NCBI GenBank assembly: GCA_033557685.1
Contig: JAWQRN010000030.1
Location: 1 to 48,968, forward strand
DNA length: 48,968 nt
Source: Sperchopsis tessellata
Lineage: Eukaryota > Arthropoda > Insecta > Coleoptera > Hydrophilidae
Direction: 5' to 3'
The notes under the pieces were generated by a model. That model was given only the letters and a program-made list of their open reading frames with translations, was not told the DNA's origin and did not search any database. Below, piece by piece: positions 1-11,344 of this stretch (position 1 is the first letter of the stretch; each line of letters begins with the position of its first letter). The position numbers and the translations under genes were made by a program.

Positions 1-1
1 G

Positions 2-115
2 GGTGCAATGGAGATAATAGGAATTCCAAGAAAATTAATAAATCACACAAGGGGATTATACACTATAGTAAAGGGTGGTGATGAACATTGTATAGCGGAA
101 TTTAAGAAAATGTAA
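2..115 (+). pseudogene. Possible LINE reverse transcriptase fragment
   Basis: An open frame enters from the window edge and stops at 113-115. It contains GIPRKLIN followed by a few hydrophobic and basic residues, which resembles the stretch just before the RQGD motif in RTE-like or BovB-like reverse transcriptases (G-I-P-x-K-L-I). Only about 37 codons are visible and no catalytic motif is present, so this is a weak call. It could equally be a chance open frame. The upstream sequence outside the window would decide it. Confidence 0.2.
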
Positions 116-397
116 GATTTATTTTGAGTACCTTTTGTTCGTTTTACAAATTATTGCAAGTTTTTCACAGAAAAAAAAACGAAATTTATAATCATTATGT
201 TATATGAAGAAATTTCTACGGTTATTAACAATAGGAAAATACATTTTAAATACTGTGTAGAGAATATAATTTGTAAAGCCGTAACCCTGAAAAATATATT
301 CACAATCTATGTTCACAGTAGATATCTCTTCAGAGAGATAACTCTGTGTTACATTTTCTTTTTGCTGTCGTTTTGTCCAACGTTTTATGGCAAGATA

Positions 398-582
398 GGT
401 AGCTCTTAGATGTGGTAGGTGTAAACTGCAATGTAGCTCTTAAAAGTAATAAGTATAGACTGTCAAGTAAATCTAAAAGTACCGAGTATAGACTGACATG
501 TAGCTCTCAAATTTGCTATTCATAGACACCTACTTGGTATTCTACACATATACACTTTAAGAGCTACATGTCAGTTTACACC
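398..582. repeat. Small satellite with inverted end copy
   Basis: About four degenerate units of 32-35 bp run head to tail from 398 to 535, each built around TGTAGCTCT and TATAGACTG. The next copy, 551-582, is inverted: GGTGTAAACTG..TGTAGCTCTTAAA at 417-447 reads again on the opposite strand at 551-582 with only small differences. The inverted arms could fold into a stem of about 29 bp around a ~105-base loop of satellite units. No protein is encoded. It may be a MITE grown by internal tandem duplication. Confidence 0.6.
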
Positions 583-589
583 TGGAATA

Positions 590-1277
590 TTTAAGAACAC
601 ATGTCTTGATAATGTTCCCTGCGACCGTGGACTAAACTTTTGCAAAAACAAAAGCCAACATATCGTTATCTCCGTTCCTTGCTCATTCGCATAGCTTTGA
701 AAAAGAAATAGCACCTCCCAATTAGAAGTGAAGTTATCTTTGTGTTATGACTTTTACATGTATATGTAATGACATATTGGTTGATAAATGAAATCATCAA
801 AAGTCGTACTTTCAAATATGTCTAGGTAGTTTATTCGCTGGCAGTATATTCGCAAAAAATTAACTTTAAAAATTTTATTTGATGGAAAGTTGTTCGGAAG
901 TAGTTTTTTCGAATAAATATTTGTCCGTAGGTAACTTATTGATGCTTTTGGTTTTACAAAAGTTGACGTAAACCTAGATTAGTAAAAATAAGTCTTGCAA
1001 TAAAAATTCGAATAATGCTCATCTACAATAAAGATAAATTTAAATTTTTATTATATTAAATCAATAGCATAAACATTACATTATAGTAATAGAGTAGATA
1101 TTTATCTGTTTAGTACATGTTGACACCCTTCCCGTTTTTAATACTATATTTGTTCATCATCCTGCTTGATTTTAAAAGCAATGCCAATCTCTTCACATAA
1201 GCAAATAATGTAAATATATTTGGTTAATTTGAATTTGTTACAAGAATCCACAAAACACATTTACAGTTATTACATGT
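590..1277. other. AT-rich DNA, nothing recognised
   Basis: Both strands were read for coding similarity, terminal repeats and RNA-gene motifs. Only short open frames and A/T runs were seen. Confidence 0.5.
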
Positions 1278-1278
1278 A

Positions 1279-1639
1279 CAGGGTGATTCACTTTATTTTG
1301 ACCCCCACGCCCCTTAACTCTTTTGTTAGAACAGCTATAAAAGAAATTAATATACAAAAGTTGTAGGGTTTCACCTATATTTTTATTAATACTACTAAAA
1401 AACCCTTAAAGATTTGAAATCAGATTAGAAGGATCGAAAGAAAATGTAAAAATATACAGGTTGTTCACTTTAAAAAATCATCTTCATTCATAAATCACGT
1501 GACTTATGCAGGGAATTATTTTTTAGTAGTATTTAAAAAAATATAGATAAATCCGTACTACTTCTGTATTTAGCTTTATTTATAACTCTTATCATAAAAT
1601 AGTTCAGGGGAGGGGGGGTAAAAATAGTGAATCACCTTG
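1279..1639. mobile_element. Palindromic MITE, Tc1/mariner-type ends
   Basis: The element is 361 bp and flanked by TA at 1277-1278 and 1640-1641. Its left end CAGGGTGATTCACT and right end (reverse complement) CAAGGTGATTCACT are near-identical, both followed by a run of A/T and then CCCCC. Inverted similarity continues far inside: TACTACTAAAAAA near 1388-1400 reappears inverted as TTTTTTAGTAGTA near 1529-1541, with flanking A/T-rich sequence also matching. The element is therefore close to a full-length palindrome with a short central spacer. It has no coding capacity and would need a transposase supplied by a Tc1/mariner-superfamily relative. The terminal CAGGGTGATTCA type is seen in arthropod mariner-like MITEs. 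Confidence 0.8.
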
Positions 1640-1641
1640 TA

Positions 1642-2046
1642 CTACCTTTAGCTGGATCTTCACGAAATCTGATATTGTAGATCAGTTTTGTAAAATATAA
1701 ATTTTTGAATATAAAGCAAAATAATGAATGAATGTGCGTTTTTTCCTTATAGAAAAATAGCTTAAAGTTAATTTTAAACATTTTGTAATTATCTCAAAGT
1801 GAAAATTTAAACAAAAAATATTAAAATATTATTTGTGCGGATATCGCATTTCAAAGAAAGTATTGCTAATATAATAATGTTACGTTTTACGGGTTCACAA
1901 ATAACAGTTCGACAAATTTAAAGTTTATTTGTTTTCAATGAGCGTAGCTTACAGTAACACAAAAATTAATTAAAGATTTTACAGAAGTTATGAGACCAGG
2001 GAGATGCTGACCGTGTAAGAAGTAGATTTCTTTTGGTACTTGTCAG
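1642..2046. other. AT-rich DNA, nothing recognised
   Basis: No coding similarity or repeat structure was seen between the MITE and the macro-domain relic. Confidence 0.45.
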
Positions 2047-2482
2047 GATTGGTTGCTGGCACACTGTATGACGGTTGATCTGAAGATGTCCCGGGGTATT
2101 GCAAAAGATTCCATAGGAGATTTCAGGAAATTGATAAACTACATAGACAAGTCGAATCCGAGCAGCAAATGCTTCAGTTGGGTGATCAAGGCAGATCCAT
2201 TAAGAGTCTTATTACGAAAATAAGTGTGATATGCTGCTAACCTATCGAGACAAGTGATCATGTTTTCCTGCCATGCGAAACACTACCCAACAGTAAGGTT
2301 GCAAGACATTAACCTTGCCAAGATTTGGGTGTGGATTTTACCGACCGAGTTGGCAAGTGGCTCAAAATATGAAATTATTTTTAAGAATTTTTGATGTATT
2401 ATTTCTATCCATAAAATTCCGTACCAATGTGTACGGTTATTTCTTCTATTATTCAACCGCGAAACAGAAATAGTCTGTGACT
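2047..2482 (+). pseudogene. Macro-domain (OARD1-like) relic
   Basis: Macro domains of the OARD1/C6orf130 group bind ADP-ribose and remove ADP-ribosyl groups from protein. Conserved blocks appear in order but in three frames: LAHCMTVDLKMSRGIAK (from 2053, matching the LAHCVSxDxxMGxGIAxxF block that lines the ADP-ribose pocket), then LQLGDQGRSIKSLITK (about 2175-2220, matching the D-G-R-Y-I-Y-Y-L-I-T-K strand), then RFGCGF (about 2321-2338, matching the P-R-I-G-C-G-L-D loop) followed by WQVAQNM. The last part may end at the stop near 2480. At least two frameshifts and an in-frame stop (about 2240) make it non-functional. It is about the length of a single macro domain (140-150 residues). No introns are evident, so it may be a retrocopy or a domain carried by a mobile element. 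Confidence 0.55.
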
Positions 2483-4970
2483 CTTGACAAGAACAATCGA
2501 CGAGATGAGCTAAGGTATGTCTGCTTTGGAAGCGACGATGTTGTCAATGATAAGTTTGCCGCCGGTGCTATATCAACTGCAATAAAAGGCCAGCAGAAAT
2601 TCCTTGTTTTTGGGAAGTCAATAATCTGGTTTCTAGCGGCCGTACTGTCCTTTCAAGTATGAGTCTGCAGGTGGTCCTATTCAGGACGAACATAATTAAG
2701 TAGGGACAATGTTATGAAAATCTTTCCGAATCTCTACGCCACTGAGCACAACACCAGAATACTAGAAACTCCAATGCTAGGTTAGATGCTCCTCATAACG
2801 AAGGATGCACGAGAACAGCCCGGAGATTGATGCATATTTACAGAGAGGACTTCGTGCTGATATATAAACAGTGGGCTGGCGGCGATCAGAGTACTACGGC
2901 GAAGTTATCCAATAATTAGACGATAATATCAGACGAAAAATATCCCGTATATAAGCTGCTAAAAATACTGTAATCCATAGATACGAAAATGATGTAATTT
3001 ATTACTGTGTCATAGTAAACAATTCACTTTAAAAACAAAAAAGCTTTAAAAATTTTCAATTTTTATTTTTGACCTGCATAAATGTAACAATATTATAACA
3101 TTTTTAACGTTTACAAGTATAATGGAGATTTCCGGAGAAGTTGAGATTTCTGTCAATGGTTTTTGAAAACTTCACATAGAGATTATGTATAAATATACTC
3201 GTTTCTTGGGAAACAAGGCTTGGTTCACTGAAAGTGGAAGCTCTCTGTACCAGGAAATTAATCACTGACATCTTCTGAGTCGATATTGATATGAGAAGTC
3301 ATGCAAATCTCTATGACACATATTATAACTGTCATTTACATACAAGACAATTTCTTAACGAATATACTGGCTATGATTAGGGATAACTAAAGATCCATTG
3401 CAGCATCAAACATATGTTTATTGAAATAATCATCAAAGAGTAAAAAGAAAACTTCGAAACTAACGACCTATTAATTTCCCATTGAAAGTTTATTCGCAAG
3501 TATATAATGAGAGCTGATTACAAGTGTACTAAACATTGGAGCGGGAAAAATGCCGCTAAATAGTTATAAGACCAAATTGAACTGAATATTTATATGATAT
3601 AATTTTCTTAACATACCACTTATGAAAGAGATAACTTCTACAACTACCATAAATTACCTAATCAAATATCTAACAGTAATTTAAGCATACACTGGTGTTG
3701 GTTAGGCAAATGTTTTGTTGATAAACATTCTTCAAACTAAAGAAGATTTTCTTTCAGCTTTTCCATCAAACTGAAAATATTTAAGTTTTTTAAGACTGAA
3801 ATATCTGCGACTTTGTAATTTTATTTTTTTGCTTACTTTTAGAAATAGAATTTATCTTGGATTGTTTTGTTAAAATAAAATTTATTCTCAAGGCAAATAG
3901 CACTTGACGGAGTCAAAATATTTTATACTCAGCTGTCTAGAAGAGAACACTTATTTTAAGAGAAAAAAGAGCCGTCACCTCGAGAAGTAGAAAGCCATTC
4001 CTACTCCGATAAAATGCACTAAAGTAATCAAAAATATTCCTCCGTCTACTGCAAAGAAAACGCTATATTTTTATTATTGAATTTTCTACCGACAAACACA
4101 GATATAGTCGCGGCAAAAAGGTATGAAAATAGGCTCACTAGCACGCTAGTCTCTCAAACTTCGCTCCATCTTTTTCTTTCTATATCTCTACACTTGTTTA
4201 TTAGGTTCCCATTGATTTGATATGGTAAATAGGATTATTTGATTATATTTTCATTCGCCTCTGCTAGATATTCGATTTCCTTTGGGAAACTGTTCGGAAC
4301 GGGGCCTTTTACAATACTCTATTGAGAGTCTTCCCTCACCCTATCCTGTACCGAAGTCCATAATGTAATGAGATATAGGGCTCAAGAGCGGACCCACCCT
4401 CACTTGAATGCCCTTAAGAGAAATTTGTTATCCTATTGGTATCAGTGCAAAAATTGTAAACTGCTTGATCATTGAGCACAAACTTATATTATTACAAAAT
4501 CATCTAGAAAGTAATAATTTGTGTTGTGTCTTTTACAATTATATAATTTACTAGAGTTTTCATTTATTATGACAACAATAATACCGTGAGTTATTTTGAG
4601 ATAAGAAGTACTTTTTTACAAAAATACTTTCTCTTTTCAGATTTGTATAATATTTACTTCCCTATTTGCACACTAGTGTCGAATATACTTTCCTTACTAG
4701 AAACACAAAATTTAGTTTAATTTCGAAATGAAACAGCATACGTTATTGAAAATCACTTTATTTACTATAGAAATACTTTATTTTTGTCGAGAAACTTTCT
4801 TAAGAAGCTTAGAAGTGAAGTTTTGCAAACTATTTTTCAATATAGTGACCCTCTTGCATTACAAAACTAGAAAGATCCAATCCATCCCGTTCCATTTTGA
4901 ATAAAGATGAGTCGGCGGATAAGAGAAAAATTATAATAGAACTGGATCGTTAGATGTATGATTCCAAAAT
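2483..4970. other. About 2.5 kb without recognised features
   Basis: No clear gene or element was identified. A short stretch at about 2800-2910, less AT-rich than its surroundings, gives RRLMHIYREDFVLIYKQW in one frame, but no family could be assigned. The rest is AT-rich, with dense stops in all frames. Confidence 0.45.
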
Positions 4971-5938
4971 GTCAATATTTTTATGGAGGCATTTGAACAA
5001 TTGGCATTATCGTCCTTTCATTTAAAGCACAAACACTGGTTCCGTTACATAAATGGCACGTTTATTGTATGATCGTTGTGATGAGAGGTACTAAATACCT
5101 TCTTAGATCACATAAACTTCCTAAATATCAATATTCGTTTTACGATGGAAATTGAGTCAACAGGATCCCTTCCTTTCTTAGATGTATTAAAGGTAGATCA
5201 GATGGTACATTTCTTCTTTCTATTTATCATAAGCCCACACATACCAATAGGTAATAGGCATGCTTTGTCACAGTATCATCCTTGTCAGTGAATATATGTT
5301 ATTAATTCTCTGTCATGTTGAGTGACACAACTGTACCTTCCTAGAAGTTGCGTACAGTTATCTATGCGAAAATATCAAACGGTCAATAAGATGTTTCAAG
5401 AAACAACCCATCGCAGCCAAAAATATTTCTGAGGTGAAATCAACAGCTTATCTACCATTTGTCAAGGATTATACAAACAAAAATGCCCGCATACTAAGAA
5501 AATTTGATATCAAATCAGTATTCTCCTCTAATTTAAATATTTTGAAAGTTCTCCCTTTTACAAAAGATGTCATAGCGTTGAAGTTTTATCAGGTCCCTTG
5601 TTCTTGTGCTAAGGCCTATATCAGAGAAACTGAATACGATTGCTACTCGTTTAAAGGAACACGAATGCTGTACTCGTCTTGATCATATTAATCAATTAGC
5701 CATTGCTGAATATCGTCACGAAACAAATCATACAATTTTGTCCCAAGATATTAAAGTCTTGGCTCGAGAGCCCTCTTATTTCCCCAGAAAATTCAAAGAA
5801 GCCATTGAGGTTTATAATTACCCCAACAATATTAATAGGGACAATGGATTTCAACTTCATCGTTTGAGGATCTTCTTCGCTAGTTTCTCCCCTCCTACAC
5901 TCGATAATATCCGTCATAATGGAACGGTTCCGCCCTAG
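4971..5938 (+). pseudogene. Penelope-like element, RT half plus GIY-YIG
   Basis: The order of motifs is that of a Penelope-like element ORF. Around 4981-5080 a frame reads MEAFEQLALSS then WFRYINGTFIV, which aligns with the WxRYVDDxF catalytic box; the two aspartates are replaced by Asn-Gly, so the polymerase site is dead. Next comes EIESTGSLPFLDVL (about 5148-5190) and a degraded HKPTHTNR block, the RT thumb region. From about 5596 CSCAKAYIRETE marks the GIY-YIG endonuclease, continued after a frameshift by TRLKEHE and AIAEYRHETNH (5650-5720) and ending with FKEAIEVYNYPNN..NRDNGFQL (5790-5855). Several frameshifts and stops separate the blocks. The 5' half of the ORF is absent here; a different copy of that half lies at 8735-9290. 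Confidence 0.8.
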
Positions 5939-6150
5939 TGCACATCCACCACTTTAGCCCTTGCCTATATGAGCATGGGACGTTCGAGTCTTGATCCGTG
6001 CATTGACTTCATTCGCTGCAGTAACAACACTCGCCTTTAAAATATCCTTTGCAAAGTGGACGAAACATCGGGACTTTTTAGAGCCTCTGCATGATTTCCA
6101 GCCGGAACTAATATGCATATACATAATAACCATGGAAGTCTATATTGTTT
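5935..6150 (+). repeat. Penelope-like 3' tail, copy A
   Basis: The stretch after the GIY-YIG stop is repeated at 14080-14265. Shared landmarks in the same order are CTAGTGCACATCC, a GTATAAGCAT or TATATGAGCAT block, the CACTCGCCTT block, GTTTCCA/ATTTCCA with C-C-G, and ATAGATAATAACC or ACATAATAACC. The repeat therefore looks like the 3' non-coding tail of this Penelope-like family. Confidence 0.55.
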
Positions 6151-6179
6151 CAGTTTTATGTAACCTCTTTTACACAATA

Positions 6180-7009
6180 GTCAATTTGAAAAGCTTACTC
6201 GAGCAGGCAACTAGCAGGTACTACTGGCTTCACGGTATGGCTCTAGATATAAAACAATCCATTGATGATACGACTGCTAATCTTCTAAAACTTTTCTATA
6301 TTGCTATATATGATATAAAATGAACTCTTCCGTTATTGTATGACAGCAGTTAATCATTTCATACAGATTTCTACAGTTTATTGTTGAGAAATATGCATAA
6401 ATATGGCATTACAGAGAAATTGCTTAAGGCATGTTTGTCAAATACATACACTAAATCGTCGTTACAGGCCATTATTGCTGGTTTTCTATTGGATAGTACA
6501 TTTAGACCTTTGTTGTTTTTAGAAGTTTTGGTAGTAATTTTGGTAACTGTGGTTACTATGACTATGTATTTGTTCTTGGATTGTATAGTGAATTGGTGAA
6601 ATACTTAACTAAGAGAATATTAAACTATTAATTTACCTCCCGAAAAATTAAAGTTGTTTTGTATTCACGTTTGCATGGAAGTTATAGCATTTCAAACTAT
6701 GAATACAACAAATTATTAGACTTGGTATATGACTCAAGTCTGTACAGGCCACATCATAAGAGCTTCTCAACTTCAAAACTTAGTGAGTACGTTGCTGTTC
6801 ATACCAATGTTAATTCACGATGTAGGTATACCTCTATCTCTCGTTATTATTCATCTATTATTATAAGATTAAAGTCAAAACATGGCTTGTATTCAGCACA
6901 TTTCCATAAAATTAACATAGTAGACTCACAATCATGTCCATGCGGATATGAGTGTGCTTATCTCAACCATATGTATTTTGGTTCAATTTACATTGAGGGT
7001 TTCAACTAG
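6180..7009 (+). pseudogene. Non-LTR retrotransposon fragment, RT and C-terminal knuckle
   Basis: Three blocks fit a LINE ORF2. At about 6250-6322 the frame reads KQSIDDTTANLLKLFYIAI, like the G-R-S-T-x-D-A-I segment of RT. After a stop, LLRNMHKYGITEKLLKACLS (about 6374-6440) matches the LLxKLxxYGIxGxxLxWxxSYL segment. Then, with the catalytic YADD region missing, 6659-7009 gives IIRLKSKHGLYSAHFHKI and SCPCGYECAYLNHMYF, the C-terminal cysteine/histidine knuckle seen in I/R1/Jockey-group ORF2 proteins; the last expected cysteine is serine. The deletion and stops make it dead. The clade is uncertain. Confidence 0.6.
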
Positions 7010-8734
7010 ATTGATAATTTATTTATTCAGAGTATTTCGAATTTCATAGTGTTTTTGGGAATTTATGAATACATATTCCATTCAAATTGAATAAAACCAT
7101 TCTTATAAATTATTTCATCGTACAAGGGTAATGAACAATGACCCCAAACAAGTTTTTAAAAAATATATGTAGATATAAAGAAAATTCAGAAGGGAAATAA
7201 AATAATTTCTATTTGAAATGTTTAGGTTGAATATTCGCGTATATTTGACACCTATAATAAAGGTTATTTGTGTGATAATGATGACAATACGTATTGTGTA
7301 CTATACTGCTAGAAGCAGCAAAATGTTGATACTAATCCGGTTTGGATGATTAAATTGTTAACACTTATAAGAAGAAATAAATTATTATATGTTGGTACTT
7401 ATTCGGTTTGAATAAAAATGTTGTTAATTATACGAGCGAAGGAGCAAAATGTTTGGGTATGTAAGAGTTTACTTCGGAGGACCAAGGTGAAATGTAAGTA
7501 TAATGGAGCGGATTTTGTCTCGTGTAAATACAAGTGAATTTCATGTATGCAAACGTGAGCAAAATGTTTTCGCTCACCTTAGTTCTAATATCAACAACTG
7601 CAGACGAGTGTATGTATGGGTGTCTCTGACTTGTGCGTTATATTAGGGACATATTAAGAATTAAATAGATAGAAAGGATGGATTTGAATGTTTCACACAC
7701 AGTCTTATTTTACACAAGTAATTGATTATAGAGTAAGTACATGAATACAATTAATTTCATGTACTTTGGTAGATACTAATTAGGGTTTCACTGAATTTAA
7801 ATTGTTCAACAGTGCAACCAAAATATCGTCGATATTGTGAGACTATTCAAAGTTTAAAGAATTAACTTTTCAATAGTACAACCAAAATTACGTCTACGCA
7901 GTGAGCTAGAGTATATTAATCGTTCTCTTTTTGAACTTAAGTACTATCGTGTTTGAGAACTCAAGATGAACTGTTATGTTTGATAATTGAATATGAACTG
8001 TACTTTTTGGAAGCCGATGAATGACTACTCCTAACTTCTGTAGTCATAAAATCTCCCGCTTCTTTCATTTATAGCGCGACTATACATTGACAAGTACAAA
8101 TTTTGTCCCTTATCTGATTATAAATAATAGGTCCTACAGATGCTATAGTTTCAGAAATGATGCTCGATGTACGTACTGAACAAAAATATCCGCTGTAAAA
8201 ATATCAGTTATTATTGTTCCTATCACGTTTTGCAGAAAACCAGTCGCAGGTAAGGGGTTTGACGTCACATGCAATTAAATATTGTTACTAACACTTAGGC
8301 AACACAATATGTATATTTATAGCGGAGGTAATTGGAAATTGGCGTAAACAATATGTTTATATTATATCGCCTATGATGAATTTTCAATAAAATGTATAAA
8401 ACTTCTTATAACTTTTATCACATATCTTCCGTCGTAGACAAACCACAATTATCTTCCGCTCTTATCCTATGAGACCCGTTATTTTTTCGGATACATCTGT
8501 GCCTTCCAGTATTCCTACCATCTCTGAGCTAGTTGCGCCCACTCAGGGGAGCTGCTATTCCTTCGCAGGTTCACGTTTTTGTTACACTCCTTTTGTAACA
8601 CCTCATTCCTTCCATTTTGATTTAGAAACAGTTTCTTTCCATATTTTAGATTAAAAGTTCTTTAACTACTTATATGATGTATATAATTGGTTTTATGAAT
8701 CCGATCGTCAAGTACACAATTTTCACTCTAGAAT
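7010..8734. other. AT-rich DNA with weak tandem repeats
   Basis: No gene was recognised. Two pairs of imperfect direct repeats were noticed: GTTGATACTAATCCGGTTTGG near 7324 with GTTGGTACTTATTCGGTTTG near 7391, and TTCAACAGTGCAACCAAAAT near 7804 with TTCAATAGTACAACCAAAAT near 7870. Both pairs are spaced about 66-68 bp, so a degenerate tandem array of that period may underlie the block. A short open frame at 8469-8654 has no recognisable domain. Confidence 0.4.
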
Positions 8735-9290
8735 CTTGAATACTTCGAACGTTATTTTCTCTAAAGAAGAGATACAACTAATAGAGTTGGGTCTCAATTA
8801 TTCACCCCCAGCAACTTTTGATTTTACTCTTTCCAAGAATACCATCATTGATGTTGAATACATCTTTGACAAGTTGCTTTCTTCCACGTCTAATAGCATC
8901 AGATTTGAATGTAGCAAGCTTATCAAAACTTCTCTGTCGCACAAATCGTCTTATAATTCTGCTGTTTCGCCGTTCAGAAGGAAAATCTCGGACAATGACC
9001 TTTTGATCACCAGAGCTGACAAAGGCTCATGTATGGTTATTTTAGATAGAACCAACTATGTCCGCAAAGTTGAAGATGACGATAATAATTTCCGGAAAAT
9101 TCGTTAAAACCCCTCCAATATTTTCTTATAGTCATTCCGTTTAGTCATAGCTATGAAGCTACTCCGTTTTTGAACCGCCGTAGAGTTATTTATATGAACC
9201 CATCCATGCCTAGGCTCCACGGCCTTCCCATAATTGATAAAGATTGCATTCATATGAGATCTGTTTTGTACACGAAAACTGAGATTTCTT
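8735..9290 (+). pseudogene. Penelope-like element, N-terminal half
   Basis: The frame from 8736 begins LNTSNVIFSKEEIQLIELGLN, matching the N-terminal N-L-S-x-x-x-L-T-x-x-E-x-x-L-L-x-x-G-L-x-F block of Penelope-like ORFs. ITRADKGSCMVILDRTNY (about 9006-9059) matches the characteristic A-D-K-G-x-x-x-V-V-x-D-x-x-x-Y motif. After a stop at 9105 and frame changes, PSMPRLHGLPIIDKD (about 9200-9245) matches the L-Y-G-L-P-K-I-H-K motif, and a degraded M-R-S-V-L stands where R-P-I-V would be. The copy ends abruptly near 9290 where LINE endonuclease sequence begins. It is a different fragment from 4971-5938 and may or may not be the same family. Confidence 0.75.
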
Positions 9291-11340
9291 ATACTATCTT
9301 GGATATTAATTTTAGTGCTGATGATTGTGAGCAATTGTGGATCCAGTTGAAGCTGGGCTCAGTTACGATTGCTTTGGATGTTGAGTATAGGCCTCCGCTG
9401 ACTGTCCAAAGTTATTGAGTGATCTTGAGGACTCACTTCGTGAAGTTATGCTTGTGGCGGATCATATTGTTTGTTTGGGTGACTTCAATATCAGTCTTGG
9501 CTGGAAGCAGTTGGCTGATTCTCCGGCAAGAGTGTGTGGTTCTTCAGGCACTTTAATAGATTTGATTATTGCAGGTGACAACTCTGGGGTGACTCATGTG
9601 GGAACTGTTGATTGGCATGGTGTATCTGACCATTGCCACATATATGCTAAATTGACTGTGACTGCTCCACGGAGGTTGAACACGGTGCGGCGTTTTAGGA
9701 ATTTTTCCTCCATTCATTTTAACCAATTTTTATCGGATCTGCAGGTCGTTCCGTGGGATAATATTTATGTGTATGCTTAATGATGGTTTGCTGAGTGAAG
9801 GAGCTCAAAATTTGCGCCCTGGTTACGCCTAATGGAAATAATATGATAATATTGAGAGACCGAGCGCTACTCATGTACAGAAAAAATAAACTAGCAAACA
9901 ACTTGGGGCTATTATAAACCGTTGCCCAATCTTACAAATTCTGCCATATGTAGAGATAAGAAGTAACTCGAGTAAATGGTGCGAGTGCTCGGCACATGGG
10001 GAGGGCCTTCAAGAAGCTGGGCGTGGGATCAACTGGATCATGTGGTATACTTCCAGAGCTGAATAGACCGGATTAGATAAGTAATTACCTCATTTCGGTT
10101 AGTTCAGGTATAGATTCTGTGGCGGCTGATTTGATTCAGTTTCATTCCTGTACAATCAAGCCGGAGATTGTCCGTGAACTTCATTTTATTTCGGTGATAG
10201 AGGTTGAAATATTAAAAATAATATCATCGATAAATACAAATGCTACCTGTACAGATGAGATTTCGCTGCACATGATACGTTTGTGTTGTTCATATTTATT
10301 GCCGTACATACATCATATCGTGAACTTTTGCTTGCTTAGTGGACTACATCCGTTGGCATGGACGGCTAATGTTTTGCCTATACCGAAATCCAAGAGCCCG
10401 AGTGATTTTAAGGACTTAACGCCCATCAGTATCCTTCCATCTCTTTCTAAGATAGTGGAAAGCATTTTTTGTTATCAGGTTCAATCGAGTAATATCGGGT
10501 GTATCGCAAGGCTCCATAATTGGTCCCTTGCTATTCATATATACCACTCGTTTGAGCTTGGTGAGCTAAGGAAGGCGGAGCGTGTGACTAATGCGAGCCT
10601 TTTGACTGATACAGAAAAGCATTCCTTGTTGATTAACCCAGCAAAGTCTTCGTTGCTGCTGTTCGGAGGAAAAAAGGCCAGAGAAATTGCCATGGGGAAC
10701 CTTAGAATAGTGGTTTGAGGTGATATTTTTCTTTTTCGAGCGAGGCTAGGCACTTGGGTATCGTGGTAGACGTCGATCTCCGTTTTGGGAAGTATGTTGC
10801 TGGTCTTATCGGGAGAACCTATGGTGTGCTGAAGAGTCTGTACGTTCACCGCGGGTGCCTTTCTTCATTACATTGGCGTGTGTTGACGGATTCTTTGGTT
10901 CTCAGCCGGTTTAATTTTTGTGACATTGTCTATGGAACTTGTTTCGATGCCTTCCACTCTCGCCGGATATAGAAGGTTCAGAATGCTTGTCTCCGTTTTG
11001 TATTGGGACTGAGGCGTGGGCAGTGGGTATTGGGCGCATTAGCTGGTTTGAGGTGGCTGAGGGTGGAAGACGGTTGCACCTACATGTTTTGCGCGGGATA
11101 TCATTGAAAGAAAATCACCTCCTTATCTGTACGAGAAATTAACATTCCGTACAGATGTTCATAATTTAAATCTAAGATTGCGTGGACCACTGGTGCTTCC
11201 TCGGCACTGTAAGGCGGTGTTTAGGCGCTCCTTCACTTATTCGACTTGGCTTTTGTACAATGGGCTATCTGTGGATTTTAATGATTATGGAAGAACTACT
11301 TTTCGCAGGCTTTTGATAATATTGTTGATGTCAGTATGAG
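9290..11340 (+). pseudogene. CR1/Jockey-group LINE, ORF2 relic
   Basis: This is an endonuclease plus reverse transcriptase ORF in pieces. Endonuclease: EQLWIQLKLGS..VEYRPPL (about 9330-9400), then CLGDFNISLGW (from about 9475, catalytic D-x-N), LIDLIIAGDN and VSDHCHIY (about 9625, catalytic S-D-H). RT: EVEILKIISSINTNATCTDEI (about 10205), IPKSKSPSDFKDLTPISILP (about 10380-10440), then GVSQGSIIGPLLFI in another frame (about 10498-10540). The sequence then jumps directly to YHSFELGE and KHSLLINPAKSSLLLFGG, so the YADD catalytic box is deleted. The C-terminal part reads LGIVVDVDLRFGKYV (about 10750) and LTDSLVLSRFNFCDIVYG (about 10890), continuing in shifted frames to about 11290. Upstream of 9290 it is 5' truncated against a Penelope-like fragment. 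Confidence 0.85.
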
Positions 11341-11344
11341 TACT

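Noticed and set aside
9310..9340. Second CTGATGA motif
   Set aside because: It lies inside the LINE endonuclease coding region and no GAAA core follows at the right distance.
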